Shown: piece after piece, positions 15,719 to 21,309 of the stretch
Position numbering within the stretch: position 1 is the stretch's first letter
Layout of the letters: each line of letters starts with the position of its first letter
Assembly (NCBI GenBank): GCA_947631215.1
Contig: CANRKN010000028.1
Coordinates: forward strand, 1 to 21,309
DNA from: an uncultured Oscillospiraceae bacterium
Lineage (GTDB): Bacteria; Bacillota_A; Clostridia; Oscillospirales; Oscillospiraceae
DNA length: 21,309 bases
Reading direction: 5' to 3'
Translations under genes and position numbers: made by a program
Notes under the pieces: generated by a model
Told to the model about the DNA's origin: nothing
Database searches by the model: none
The model's input: the letters and a program-made list of their open reading frames with translations, nothing else

Positions 15719-15739
15719 AGAACAAGGCTAATTGACAAA

Positions 15740-15773
15740 GGCGGGAACATCATCCGGTGTTCCCGCCCTTGAT
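15740..15773 (+). terminator. Terminator of ribU
   Basis: GGCGGGAACA (15740-15749) pairs with TGTTCCCGCC (15758-15767) around an eight-base loop. The following CTTGATATT is a poor T-tract, and its TTGATA doubles as the -35 of the toxin-antitoxin promoter. Confidence 0.7.
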
Positions 15774-15797
15774 ATTATGGCCATATCATGGTACAAT
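15769..15797 (+). promoter_or_regulatory. Promoter of the toxin-antitoxin operon
   Basis: TTGATA (15769-15774), 17-bp spacer, TACAAT (15792-15797), followed by AAGGAGG and the antitoxin ATG at 15823. Confidence 0.8.
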
Positions 15798-15808
15798 AAG
15801 GCCATAAT
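15774..15808. promoter_or_regulatory. Palindromic operator over the toxin-antitoxin promoter
   Basis: ATTATGGCC (15774-15782) and GGCCATAAT (15800-15808) are perfect inverted repeats 17 bp apart, flanking the -10. The left arm also contains the palindrome ATGGCCAT (15777-15784). Such sites are bound by the antitoxin or the toxin-antitoxin complex for autorepression. Confidence 0.75.
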
Positions 15809-15822
15809 AAGGAGGTATCGAT

Positions 15823-16083
15823 ATGCCCCATATCATTCCCATCAAGGACCTGAAGGACACCGCTTCCATCTCCAGAATGTGCCAGGAGTCCAATGACCCG
15901 GTGTATATCACGAAGAACGGCTACGGTGACATGGTCATCATGAGCATGAAAGCCTACGAGGAAAAGATGCTGATGCTGGACGTCTTTACAAAGCTGGCCC
16001 AGGCAGAGGACGATATCCAAAACGACCACGCCAAAGACGCCAGAGCCGCACTGAATGCTCTGCGGGACAAGTATGATGTATAA
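15823..16083 (+). CDS. Phd/YefM-type antitoxin
   Basis: The 86-residue protein begins MPHIIPIKDLKDTASISRMC and continues with PVYITKNGYGDMVIMSMKAYEE, the N-terminal DNA-binding fold of Phd/YefM antitoxins. A helical acidic tail (DVFTKLAQAEDDIQ) that would wrap the toxin follows. AAGGAGG precedes the ATG. It overlaps the toxin gene by 11 bp. It neutralises the partner and, with the operator upstream, represses the operon. Confidence 0.93.
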   Translation: MPHIIPIKDLKDTASISRMCQESNDPVYITKNGYGDMVIMSMKAYEEKMLMLDVFTKLAQAEDDIQNDHAKDARAALNALRDKYDV

Positions 16084-16384
16084 GGTAACGATCAGCGACG
16101 CCGCCGACAGGGACCTGGACGGGATCATCGGGTATATTGCGACCGTTCTCGCCAACCCCCAGGCCGCCGCAGCGCTGGCCAACAAAATAGCGGCGTGCTA
16201 TGACGATCTTTCGCGCACGCCCTATATGTACAGCCAGTGTCAGAACCTGCGCTTACAGGCCCTTGGTTACCGGCGGGTCAGCATCCAGAACTACATCATG
16301 GTCTACCGTGTCGACGAGGAGCACAAAACCGTCTATGTCCTCCGCTTCTTCTACGGCCCCAGCGACTACGAGCGGCTGATATGA
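16073..16384 (+). CDS. RelE/ParE-family toxin
   Basis: About 103 residues from the ATG at 16073 (a second in-frame ATG follows at 16076). It has the RelE/ParE fold order: YKVTISDAADRDLDGIIGYI, a helix pair with NPQAAAALANKI, then the beta strands YRRVSIQNYIMVYRVDEEHK and VYVLRFFYGPSDYERL. The typical YRR / YRV arginines and the final RFFYG strand are present. RelE members cut mRNA on the ribosome and ParE members poison gyrase; sequence alone does not decide which. Translation is coupled to the antitoxin by overlap. Confidence 0.92.
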   Translation: MMYKVTISDAADRDLDGIIGYIATVLANPQAAAALANKIAACYDDLSRTPYMYSQCQNLRLQALGYRRVSIQNYIMVYRVDEEHKTVYVLRFFYGPSDYERLI

Positions 16385-16403
16385 GCCCTGGCCGGGGGCG
16401 GCA

Positions 16404-16432
16404 TTGACTTTTGCAAACAGCCATGGTATCAT
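16404..16432 (+). promoter_or_regulatory. Promoter of the 69-residue protein gene
   Basis: TTGACT (16404-16409), 17-bp spacer, TATCAT (16427-16432), 24 bp ahead of the ATG. Such a well-formed promoter argues that the small ORF is a real gene. Confidence 0.75.
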
Positions 16433-16456
16433 ACGGGCGGAAAGGGGGCGGACGCC

Positions 16457-16666
16457 ATGGCACGGCAGATAACCACGGAAAAGCGCATCCTGCGGGACGC
16501 GAAGCGCATGGTTCGGGGCGAAAAGGTATCCGACTTCCTCAACGACCCCAAGCAGTTTTTCCACCGCCGGCGGGTGGGCTACTACTCCGACAGGCTCCTG
16601 TTCGCCACCCGGTGGCTCATCAACGACGAGCAGCGTCAGATCGACAGGTATTACGGACGAAGGTGA
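16457..16666 (+). CDS. Small basic protein of unknown function
   Basis: 69 residues, strongly basic (many Arg/Lys: KRILRDAKRMVRGEK, HRRRVGYYSDRLL, and the end DRYYGRR). It has no signal peptide, membrane helix or cysteine motif. It has its own good promoter, a purine-rich Shine-Dalgarno (GGAAAGGGGG) and a terminator whose stem begins inside the last codons. This makes a short, self-contained transcript of about 240 bases. The net charge suggests nucleic-acid or ribosome binding, but I recognise no family. Confidence 0.7.
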   Translation: MARQITTEKRILRDAKRMVRGEKVSDFLNDPKQFFHRRRVGYYSDRLLFATRWLINDEQRQIDRYYGRR

Positions 16667-16683
16667 ACCCCTCGTCCGTTTTT
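16653..16683 (+). terminator. Terminator overlapping the end of the small gene
   Basis: ACGGACGA (16653-16660) pairs with TCGTCCGT (16672-16679), followed by TTTT (16680-16683) and then C. The stop codon at 16664-16666 lies in the loop. AGGAGG for the next gene begins soon after, so the flavoprotein genes depend on read-through or an unseen promoter. Confidence 0.75.
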
Positions 16684-16699
16684 CATAGGAGGAATTCGC

Positions 16700-17932
16700 A
16701 TGGACATCGCCGTCATCGGCGGGGGCGCCTCGGGGCTGGCCGCCGCGCTGGCCGCCCGGGAGAGCCTGGACAACCGCGTCACGGTCTTTGAGCGGCAGAA
16801 CCGGGTGGGCCGGAAGCTGCTGGCCACCGGCAACGGCCGCTGCAACCTGACCAATAGGGGCGCCTCCCTGGACAACTACCACGGCCAGGACCCGACTTTC
16901 GCGGGCCCGGCCATCTATCGCTTCGGACCGGAGGCCACCCTGCGCTGGTTCGCCTCCCTGGGGCTCGTCACCACAACGGAGCCCTCCGGGCGGGTCTATC
17001 CCCTTTCCGACACCGCCGGGAGCGTGGTGGACGTGCTGCGCCTGGCCCTGGAGGCCCGGGGCGGCGAGACCGCCTGCGCCGCGACCATCGTAAAGGCTGA
17101 AAAGACCGGCGGCCGCTTCCTCCTCACCGGCCAGCTGGGGGAGGAATACACCGCGGACAGGCTCATCATCGCCTGCGGCGGTGCAGCTGGGGCGCGCCTC
17201 GGCGGCGTGAGCCTGGGCTACGACCTGCTGGCCGGCTTCGGCCATCGGCGGACGGAGCTTTACCCCTCCCTGGTGCAGCTCAAGACCGACAACACCTGGA
17301 CCCGGCAATTAAAGGGCGTGCGGACCCAGGCGGGCCTCACCCTGGAACGGGACGGGGATATACTGGCCGCCGCCCACGGAGAGGTCCAGTTCACCGACTA
17401 CGGCGTCAGCGGCCCCGGGGCCTATGACATTTCCCGGGCCGCCTCCCTGGCGGGGCCGGGGTGCCTTGTATGCCTGCGGCTGCTGCCGGAGATGGATGAA
17501 GTTGACATAATTCAATACCTTGCCGCTAAGAGAGACGATTTTTCCGACCAGAAGGCGGAAAACATCCTGAGCGGTGCTTTACATAATTCTATCTCCCGGG
17601 CAGCGCTCCGCCGGGCGGGCATCCCCCTGGAGGCCCGGCTGTGGGCCTTGTCCGACAGGGCGCTGGAGCAGATCGCGGAGGCCCTCTGCCGCTACGAGCT
17701 GCCCCTCACGGGCACGCTGGGCTTCGATGACGCCCAGGTCACCGCCGGGGGCGTGGAGACCGCCGGCTTCGACCCAGAGACCATGGAAAGCCGCTTGGTA
17801 CCGGGGCTTTACGCCTGTGGCGAGGTGCTGGACGTGGACGGGGATTGCGGGGGCTACAACCTCCAATGGGCCTGGTCCAGCGGGCGGCTGGCGGGTCTCG
17901 CCGCCGGCGGGCTTTTGGAGGACGCGCCATGA
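16700..17932 (+). CDS. HI0933/BaiN-like FAD-dependent oxidoreductase (aminoacetone oxidase family)
   Basis: The 410-residue flavoprotein starts with the dinucleotide-binding MDIAVIGGGASGLAAALAA and the family hallmark GRKLLATGNGRCNLTN. The second signature is the C-terminal GLYACGEVLDVDGDCGGYN followed by LQWAWSSG. Members bind FAD. Named roles include bile-acid-linked BaiN and aminoacetone oxidase, but most have no proven substrate; I do not assign one. AGGAGG precedes the ATG by 7 bases. The stop overlaps the next start as ATGA, so the two flavoproteins are translationally coupled. Two AT-rich islands with the AGTT(G/T)ACATAA-type motif interrupt the otherwise G+C-rich codon use (17500-17519, 17576-17593), with AGA codons nearby that the surroundings avoid. 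Confidence 0.93.
   Translation: MDIAVIGGGASGLAAALAARESLDNRVTVFERQNRVGRKLLATGNGRCNLTNRGASLDNYHGQDPTFAGPAIYRFGPEATLRWFASLGLVTTTEPSGRVYPLSDTAGSVVDVLRLALEARGGETACAATIVKAEKTGGRFLLTGQLGEEYTADRLIIACGGAAGARLGGVSLGYDLLAGFGHRRTELYPSLVQLKTDNTWTRQLKGVRTQAGLTLERDGDILAAAHGEVQFTDYGVSGPGAYDISRAASLAGPGCLVCLRLLPEMDEVDIIQYLAAKRDDFSDQKAENILSGALHNSISRAALRRAGIPLEARLWALSDRALEQIAEALCRYELPLTGTLGFDDAQVTAGGVETAGFDPETMESRLVPGLYACGEVLDVDGDCGGYNLQWAWSSGRLAGLAAGGLLEDAP
17500..17519 (+). repeat. Copy 2 of the AGTTGACATAAT motif
   Basis: AGTTGACATAATTCAATACC lies inside the BaiN-like gene (codons for EVDIIQY), identical at 19 of 20 positions to 8902-8921. The flanking codons for about 30 bp are also A+T-rich. Confidence 0.7.
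17576..17593 (+). repeat. Copy 3, imperfect motif copy
   Basis: GCTTTACATAATTCTATC lies 76 bp after copy 2. It is read as LHNS, a different phase from copy 2, so the peptide is not what is conserved. Confidence 0.5.
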
Positions 17933-19491
17933 TCCGGCTGCGGAACGTGGCCCTGGGTCTGGACGAGCCCCGGGAGGCCCTGCAGGAGAAGGCCGAGCAC
18001 CTCTTAAAAACAAAAGTGTCCGACGTGAAGATCGTCCGGCGGGCGGTGGACGCCCGGCGGAAGCAGGACGTGCATTTCGTCTACACCTTGGACGTGTCCG
18101 CCGTGGACGAGGCCTCCGCCCTGGCAAGATGCCGGGACGCCTCCCCCGCCCCGGTGAACGACTACGCGCCCCCGGTCCCGGCGGCCCTGCCGGCGGACAG
18201 GCCCATCGTGGTGGGCTTCGGCCCGGCGGGGATGTTCGCGGCCCTGGCCCTGGCCATGGCGGGCCTTAAGCCCATCGTGCTGGAGCGGGGCGAGGACGCC
18301 GCCGCCCGGGCAGCAAAAGTGGAGAGGCTTCGCCGGGAGGGCGTGCTGGACCCCGAGAGCAACATCCAGTTCGGCGAGGGCGGCGCCGGGGCCTTCTCCG
18401 ACGGGAAGCTGTCCACCAGCGTAAAAGATAAACGCATCCCCTGGGTGCTGGAAAGGCTGGCGGAGGCCGGTGCGCCAGTTGACATAACATATGAGGCCAA
18501 GCCCCACATCGGCACGGACCTGCTCCCGGGCGTGTGCGCGAACATCCGAAAGCGCATCGAGGCCCTTGGCGGCGAGGTGCGCTTTTCCACCCGCCTGGAG
18601 GCGCTGGAGACGGCCAATGGCCGCCTCACCGCCGCCGTCACCAGCGCCGGGACCCTCCCCTGCTCCCAGCTGATACTGGCCTGCGGCCACAGCGCCCGGG
18701 ACACGTTTGAAGTTTTATGTAAACTTATTCCCATGGCCCTCAAGCCCTTCGCCATGGGCATGCGCATCGAGCATTTGCAGGCCGACACGGACCGGGCCCA
18801 GTACGGCCCCTTCGCCGGGCACCCCGCCCTGCCCCCGGCGGATTACGCCCTGGCGGCGGAACTGCCCAATGGCCGCCGGTGCTACACCTTCTGCATGTGC
18901 CCCGGAGGCCAGGTGGTCCCCGCCGCCAGCGAGCCGGGGATGGTGTGCACCAACGGGGCCAGTCCTTATAGAAGAGATTATGTAAACTCTAACGCCGCCC
19001 TGCTGGCGGCCCTGGCCCCGGAGGACTTCCCCTATCCCGGGGTGCTGGGGGGCATGCAGTGGCAGCGGGAGCTGGAAAAGCGGGCCTATGAGGCCGCCGG
19101 GGGCGGCTATCGCGCTCCGGCCCAGACCGTGGGCAGTTTCCTCCATGGCGGCCCCTCCCGGTTCGGCCGGGTGCGGCCCTCCTATGAGCCGGGCGTGACG
19201 GCCTGCGACCTGCACACGGTCCTGCCTCCGGTCATCACGGATACCATCACGGGGGCCCTGCCCCTGTTCGATAGGAAGCTCCGCGGCTTCGCGGACCCGG
19301 AGTCGGTGCTCACCGGCCCGGAGACCCGCTCCTCCAGCCCGGTACGCATGCTCAGGACGGACACGTTCCAGTCCCCCACCCTCGCGGGACTCTACCCCTG
19401 CGGGGAGGGGGCCGGCTGGGCCGGTGGCATCATGTCCGCCGCCGTGGATGGCCTCAAATGCGCCGAAGCGCTGATCGGGAGCATCCAATAA
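17929..19491 (+). CDS. COG2509-type FAD-dependent dehydrogenase
   Basis: The 520-residue protein starts at the ATG sharing ATGA with the previous stop. Residues 1-90 are the small N-terminal domain typical of the group (LLKTKVSDVKIVRRAVDARR). The FAD-binding Rossmann motif follows (VVGFGPAGMFAALALA, then VLERGEDA), with the family signature NIQFGEGGAGAFSDGKLST and the C-terminal LYPCGEGAGWAGGIMSAAVDG. Family members are uncharacterised FAD enzymes, often annotated NAD(P)/FAD-dependent oxidoreductase. Coupling to the BaiN-like gene suggests they work together or answer the same signal. Three further A+T-rich motif islands lie at 18477, 18715 and 18978. A terminator follows. Confidence 0.93.
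   Translation: MIRLRNVALGLDEPREALQEKAEHLLKTKVSDVKIVRRAVDARRKQDVHFVYTLDVSAVDEASALARCRDASPAPVNDYAPPVPAALPADRPIVVGFGPAGMFAALALAMAGLKPIVLERGEDAAARAAKVERLRREGVLDPESNIQFGEGGAGAFSDGKLSTSVKDKRIPWVLERLAEAGAPVDITYEAKPHIGTDLLPGVCANIRKRIEALGGEVRFSTRLEALETANGRLTAAVTSAGTLPCSQLILACGHSARDTFEVLCKLIPMALKPFAMGMRIEHLQADTDRAQYGPFAGHPALPPADYALAAELPNGRRCYTFCMCPGGQVVPAASEPGMVCTNGASPYRRDYVNSNAALLAALAPEDFPYPGVLGGMQWQRELEKRAYEAAGGGYRAPAQTVGSFLHGGPSRFGRVRPSYEPGVTACDLHTVLPPVITDTITGALPLFDRKLRGFADPESVLTGPETRSSSPVRMLRTDTFQSPTLAGLYPCGEGAGWAGGIMSAAVDGLKCAEALIGSIQ
18477..18487 (+). repeat. Copy 4 of the motif
   Basis: AGTTGACATAA is followed by CATATG, inside the COG2509 gene (codons for PVDITY), with G+C-rich sequence on both sides. 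Confidence 0.6.
18715..18725 (-). repeat. Copy 5 of the motif, opposite strand
   Basis: TTATGTAAACT, the reverse complement of AGTTTACATAA, is part of a perfect inverted repeat AAGTTT-TATGT-AAACTT at 18710-18726. It is read as LCKL. Confidence 0.6.
18978..18988 (-). repeat. Copy 6 of the motif, opposite strand; best dif-like match
   Basis: TTATGTAAACT, preceded by CCTTATAGAAGAGA. The 28 bases 18961-18988 match the Bacillus subtilis dif sequence as I recall it at 20 of 28 positions, including the whole XerD arm. It lies within codons for SPYRRDYVNSN, using two AGA codons. Confidence 0.6.
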
Positions 19492-19509
19492 ACAACCTAT
19501 TCTTTTTTA

Positions 19510-19545
19510 ATGGCATGGCCGGCTGGCCATGCCATCGCTTATTTT
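19510..19545 (+). terminator. Terminator of the flavoprotein operon
   Basis: A perfect 11-bp stem (ATGGCATGGCC at 19510-19520 with GGCCATGCCAT at 19525-19535) has a GGCT loop. CGCTTATTTT follows, and TTCTTTTTTAA precedes. Confidence 0.85.
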
Positions 19546-19628
19546 ACGCGCAAAAATTTTTTGTCCCGTTTAAATCATTTTTGGGCCGTCGGCGGTTATA
19601 TAGGGCAGAAAGAGAAAGCGAGCTTTCC

Positions 19629-20141
19629 ATGAGCGATGAAGAGCTTATCAAGAGAATACGCCAGGGCGACCGTCCCGCCGGGGAAGAGCTGATAGACCGG
19701 TACTACGCCCCGGTCTTCCGCTACTGCCGGTATTGGTGCGCCGACCGGGAGACGGCGGAGGACCTGACCCAGGAGACCTTCCTGCGGCTTTTTCGGGCTC
19801 TGCCCGGCTACCGTGAGAAGGGGCGGTTCCGGGCGTGGCTGTTCCTCATCGCCCGGCGCCTTTGCATCAGCGAGAGCAAGAAGGCGCCTCTCTGTTCCCT
19901 GGAGGACGGGGAGAGCCTCCCGGACGGGCGGAACGAGATAGAGCGCATGGACGACAGGGACGAGCTTCAAGGGCTCCTGCAGGCCCTGCCCCCGGAGCAG
20001 CGGGAGGCGGTGTTCCTGCGGTTTGGGATGCAGTTCAGCTATCAGGACATCGCCAGGGCCACGGGCTGCAAGCTGCGCACGGCCCAGAGCCGGGTGCTGT
20101 ACGGATTAAAAACGATGCGAAAGAGGATGGGTCATGAATAA
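19629..20141 (+). CDS. ECF-type sigma-70 family RNA polymerase sigma factor
   Basis: 170 residues from ATG 19629; an upstream in-frame extension to 19458 crosses the terminator and is not conserved in style. Region 2 shows YYAPVFRYCRYWCADRETAE and DLTQETFLRLFRAL followed by GRFRAWLFLIARRL. Region 4 shows LPPEQREAVFLRFGMQFSYQ then DIARATGCKLRTAQSRVLYG. The two-domain layout lacking region 3 is that of extracytoplasmic-function sigma factors. The ribosome binding site is weak and lies in the small inverted repeat GAAAGC-GA-GCTTTC (19614-19627) touching the start codon, which may limit translation. A possible -10 (TTATAT, 19596-19601) has no clear -35. It overlaps the next gene by 8 bp, the typical place for an anti-sigma factor. 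Confidence 0.93.
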   Translation: MSDEELIKRIRQGDRPAGEELIDRYYAPVFRYCRYWCADRETAEDLTQETFLRLFRALPGYREKGRFRAWLFLIARRLCISESKKAPLCSLEDGESLPDGRNEIERMDDRDELQGLLQALPPEQREAVFLRFGMQFSYQDIARATGCKLRTAQSRVLYGLKTMRKRMGHE

Positions 20142-20904
20142 CGGCAAGCTGAAAAAGCGCCTGGCGGATTATTACCGGGCGCAGGGCGGGGAGCCCGGCC
20201 CCGGGCGGAAGGAGGAGACCGCCCGGCTGTGCATGGAGCTCATGGAGGCGCAGGCGGCTGCCCCGGAGGAGCGGCGGCAGAGCTTTTGGGGCTTCCTCTC
20301 CGACGTATTCCACTTTGAGGGCATACCCCTGCTGCTGTCCCAGCTGGGGGTGTTCGCCGCCGCGTGCCTGGCCGCGTTCGCCTCGCCCCTGGGCCACTAC
20401 GACCTGCCCATGTATATGCCCCTCTTCATTCTCGTAGTCACCCCCGACTTTTTCAAGGGCCAGCGTTACCGGGTCAGCGAGATGGAGGCCGCCACCCGCA
20501 CCTCCGGGGCCCTGCTCACCTTGGCGCGGCTGGTCCTGGCCGGCGGGGGCGCGCTGGTGTGCCTGACGGTGCTCCTGGCGCTGAAGATATATATGCAGCG
20601 CTCCTTCGAGAGCCTGGGGCGGATGGTGATCTACTGCCTGGTGCCCTACCTCACCTGCATGACCGCCATGCTGGCGCTGCTGCGCCGGAGCCGGAGGAGC
20701 GGCGCACCCGTCTGCATGACCATCGCCCTGGGCTCGGTCTTTTTCTGGCGGTACACCGGGATGTTTTTGCCATGGCTCTACGAGGCGTCGGCTCTCGGGA
20801 TATGGCTGCTGGCCGTGCTCATCTATTCCTGTCTGCTGGCCAAGGAGATAGCGTATATCCTCCGCGCGAACAGGGCGGTCGATATGTATGGGATCATTGG
20901 CTGA
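20134..20904 (+). CDS. Six-helix membrane protein, candidate anti-sigma factor
   Basis: The 256-residue protein starts at ATG 20134, overlapping the sigma gene by 8 bp, so it is translationally coupled. Residues 1-60 are a charged cytoplasmic segment (KLKKRLADYYRAQGGEP, then ETARLCMELMEA). About six membrane helices follow (near 64-84, 92-106, 122-150, 160-182, 190-212, 217-242). It has no HxxxCxxC zinc anti-sigma motif; a single cysteine sits at about 33. Position and coupling suggest it binds the sigma factor and senses a membrane signal. The alternative is simply a sigma-dependent membrane protein. I recognise no named family. Confidence 0.75.
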   Translation: MNNGKLKKRLADYYRAQGGEPGPGRKEETARLCMELMEAQAAAPEERRQSFWGFLSDVFHFEGIPLLLSQLGVFAAACLAAFASPLGHYDLPMYMPLFILVVTPDFFKGQRYRVSEMEAATRTSGALLTLARLVLAGGGALVCLTVLLALKIYMQRSFESLGRMVIYCLVPYLTCMTAMLALLRRSRRSGAPVCMTIALGSVFFWRYTGMFLPWLYEASALGIWLLAVLIYSCLLAKEIAYILRANRAVDMYGIIG

Positions 20905-20935
20905 GGGCGGCGGAGAGAAAGAGGAGACCGTACCC

Positions 20936-21309
20936 ATGGAATTTTCCGCAAACGCCGGCAAGGACATCGTCATCCGCGCCTGCGGCAAGACCTTTGCCCG
21001 CCACGCCATAAAGACCCATTTCGTCCAGGTGGGCGAGAGCTACATAGACCTCCTGGAGCAATATGTGAAGCCCCTCTGGCAGCCGGGGGACATTCTCTCC
21101 GCCAGCGAGAAGGTTATTGCCCTGTGCCAAGGCCGCGTCGTCACCGAGGGGGAATGCCGGCCGGGCTTCTGGGCCAAATGCCTCTCCCGCTTCGTCCATC
21201 AGACAGCGGCGGGGCCAGGGATGGGCCTGCCAGTCAAGATGCAGTTCGCCATCAACACCTGCGGCCTGAAAAGGGTGCTGCAGGCCGCCTTTTGGGCGGG
21301 CGTGGACAA
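20936..21309 (+). CDS. F420-0:gamma-glutamyl ligase-like (CofE-like) protein, 5' part
   Basis: An open frame runs from ATG 20936 (AGGAG 9 bases upstream) to the window end, 124 complete codons. It begins MEFSANAGKDIVIRACGK and contains TFARHAIKTHFVQVGESY, GDILSASEKVIALCQGRVV and KMQFAINTCGLKRVL. This is the pattern of the Firmicute group annotated as F420-0:gamma-glutamyl ligase / coenzyme F420 ligase family. Such bacteria are not known to make F420, so the real substrate is probably another carboxylate or a different amidation. It lies 31 bp after the membrane protein in the same direction. Family confident, activity unknown. Confidence 0.82.
   Translation, partial: MEFSANAGKDIVIRACGKTFARHAIKTHFVQVGESYIDLLEQYVKPLWQPGDILSASEKVIALCQGRVVTEGECRPGFWAKCLSRFVHQTAAGPGMGLPVKMQFAINTCGLKRVLQAAFWAGVD

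Noticed and set aside
17501..17530. TTGACATAATTC read as an internal sigma-A promoter
   Set aside because: No -10 hexamer lies at 16-18 bp. The same is true of the other coding copies, so promoter activity does not explain the motif.
1..21309. CRISPR arrays, tRNA/rRNA genes, insertion sequences or prophage genes
   Set aside because: I found no regularly spaced repeats, cloverleaf-like segments, transposase or phage structural motifs; the only dispersed repeats are the short motifs listed.

Overview
The window is a high-G+C chromosomal segment, about two-thirds G+C by eye, from an anaerobic Firmicute. I infer the Oscillospiraceae / Flavonifractor-Oscillibacter-Dysosmobacter type of gut Clostridia. 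The basis is AGGAGG ribosome binding sites, sigma-A promoters (TTGACA/TATAAT), an FMN riboswitch ahead of an ECF riboflavin S component, a FakA/YloV kinase, SLH-domain surface protein, PadR-DUF2812 pair, phosphoketolase, and COG2509 / HI0933 flavoproteins. The genus is an inference. I see no tRNA, rRNA, CRISPR array, transposase or phage gene.

Left part (1-8960): the 3' end of fakA ends at a bidirectional terminator. Four minus-strand genes face it: a LytTR response regulator, a GHKL sensor kinase, a secreted coiled-coil M23 peptidase and a 1027-residue SLH/SH3 surface protein. The first two form an operon whose promoter is preceded by 21-bp-phased direct repeats typical of LytTR binding. The last two form a cell-envelope operon with its own promoter and WalR-like boxes. 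Divergent from the regulator is a PadR repressor gene with a promoter and operator, overlapping a DUF2812 membrane protein gene. A long perfect hairpin at 8907-8956 ends this unit and the opposing HAD/prmA unit.

Middle (8963-15718): minus-strand HAD hydrolase, prmA, xfp (phosphoketolase) and a small lipoprotein. Divergent from these are ltaE (threonine aldolase) and then an FMN riboswitch, intrinsic terminator and ribU. Flavin supply control sits near two flavoprotein genes further right.

Right part (15769-21309): a YefM/RelE-type toxin-antitoxin pair with a palindromic operator over its promoter, a 69-residue basic unknown protein, two translationally coupled FAD oxidoreductases (HI0933/BaiN-like and COG2509), an ECF-type sigma factor overlapping a six-helix membrane protein (candidate anti-sigma), and the 5' end of a gene related to F420-0:gamma-glutamyl ligase.

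The most unusual signal fits no ordinary feature. An 11-mer AGTT(G/T)ACATAA, equivalent to the XerD arm of Firmicute dif sites, recurs in short AT-rich islands. Five copies (one imperfect) lie within 1.5 kb of the two flavoprotein genes, on both strands and in different reading phases. A sixth forms the arm of the 8907-8956 hairpin and shares 19 of 20 bases with one of the intragenic copies.
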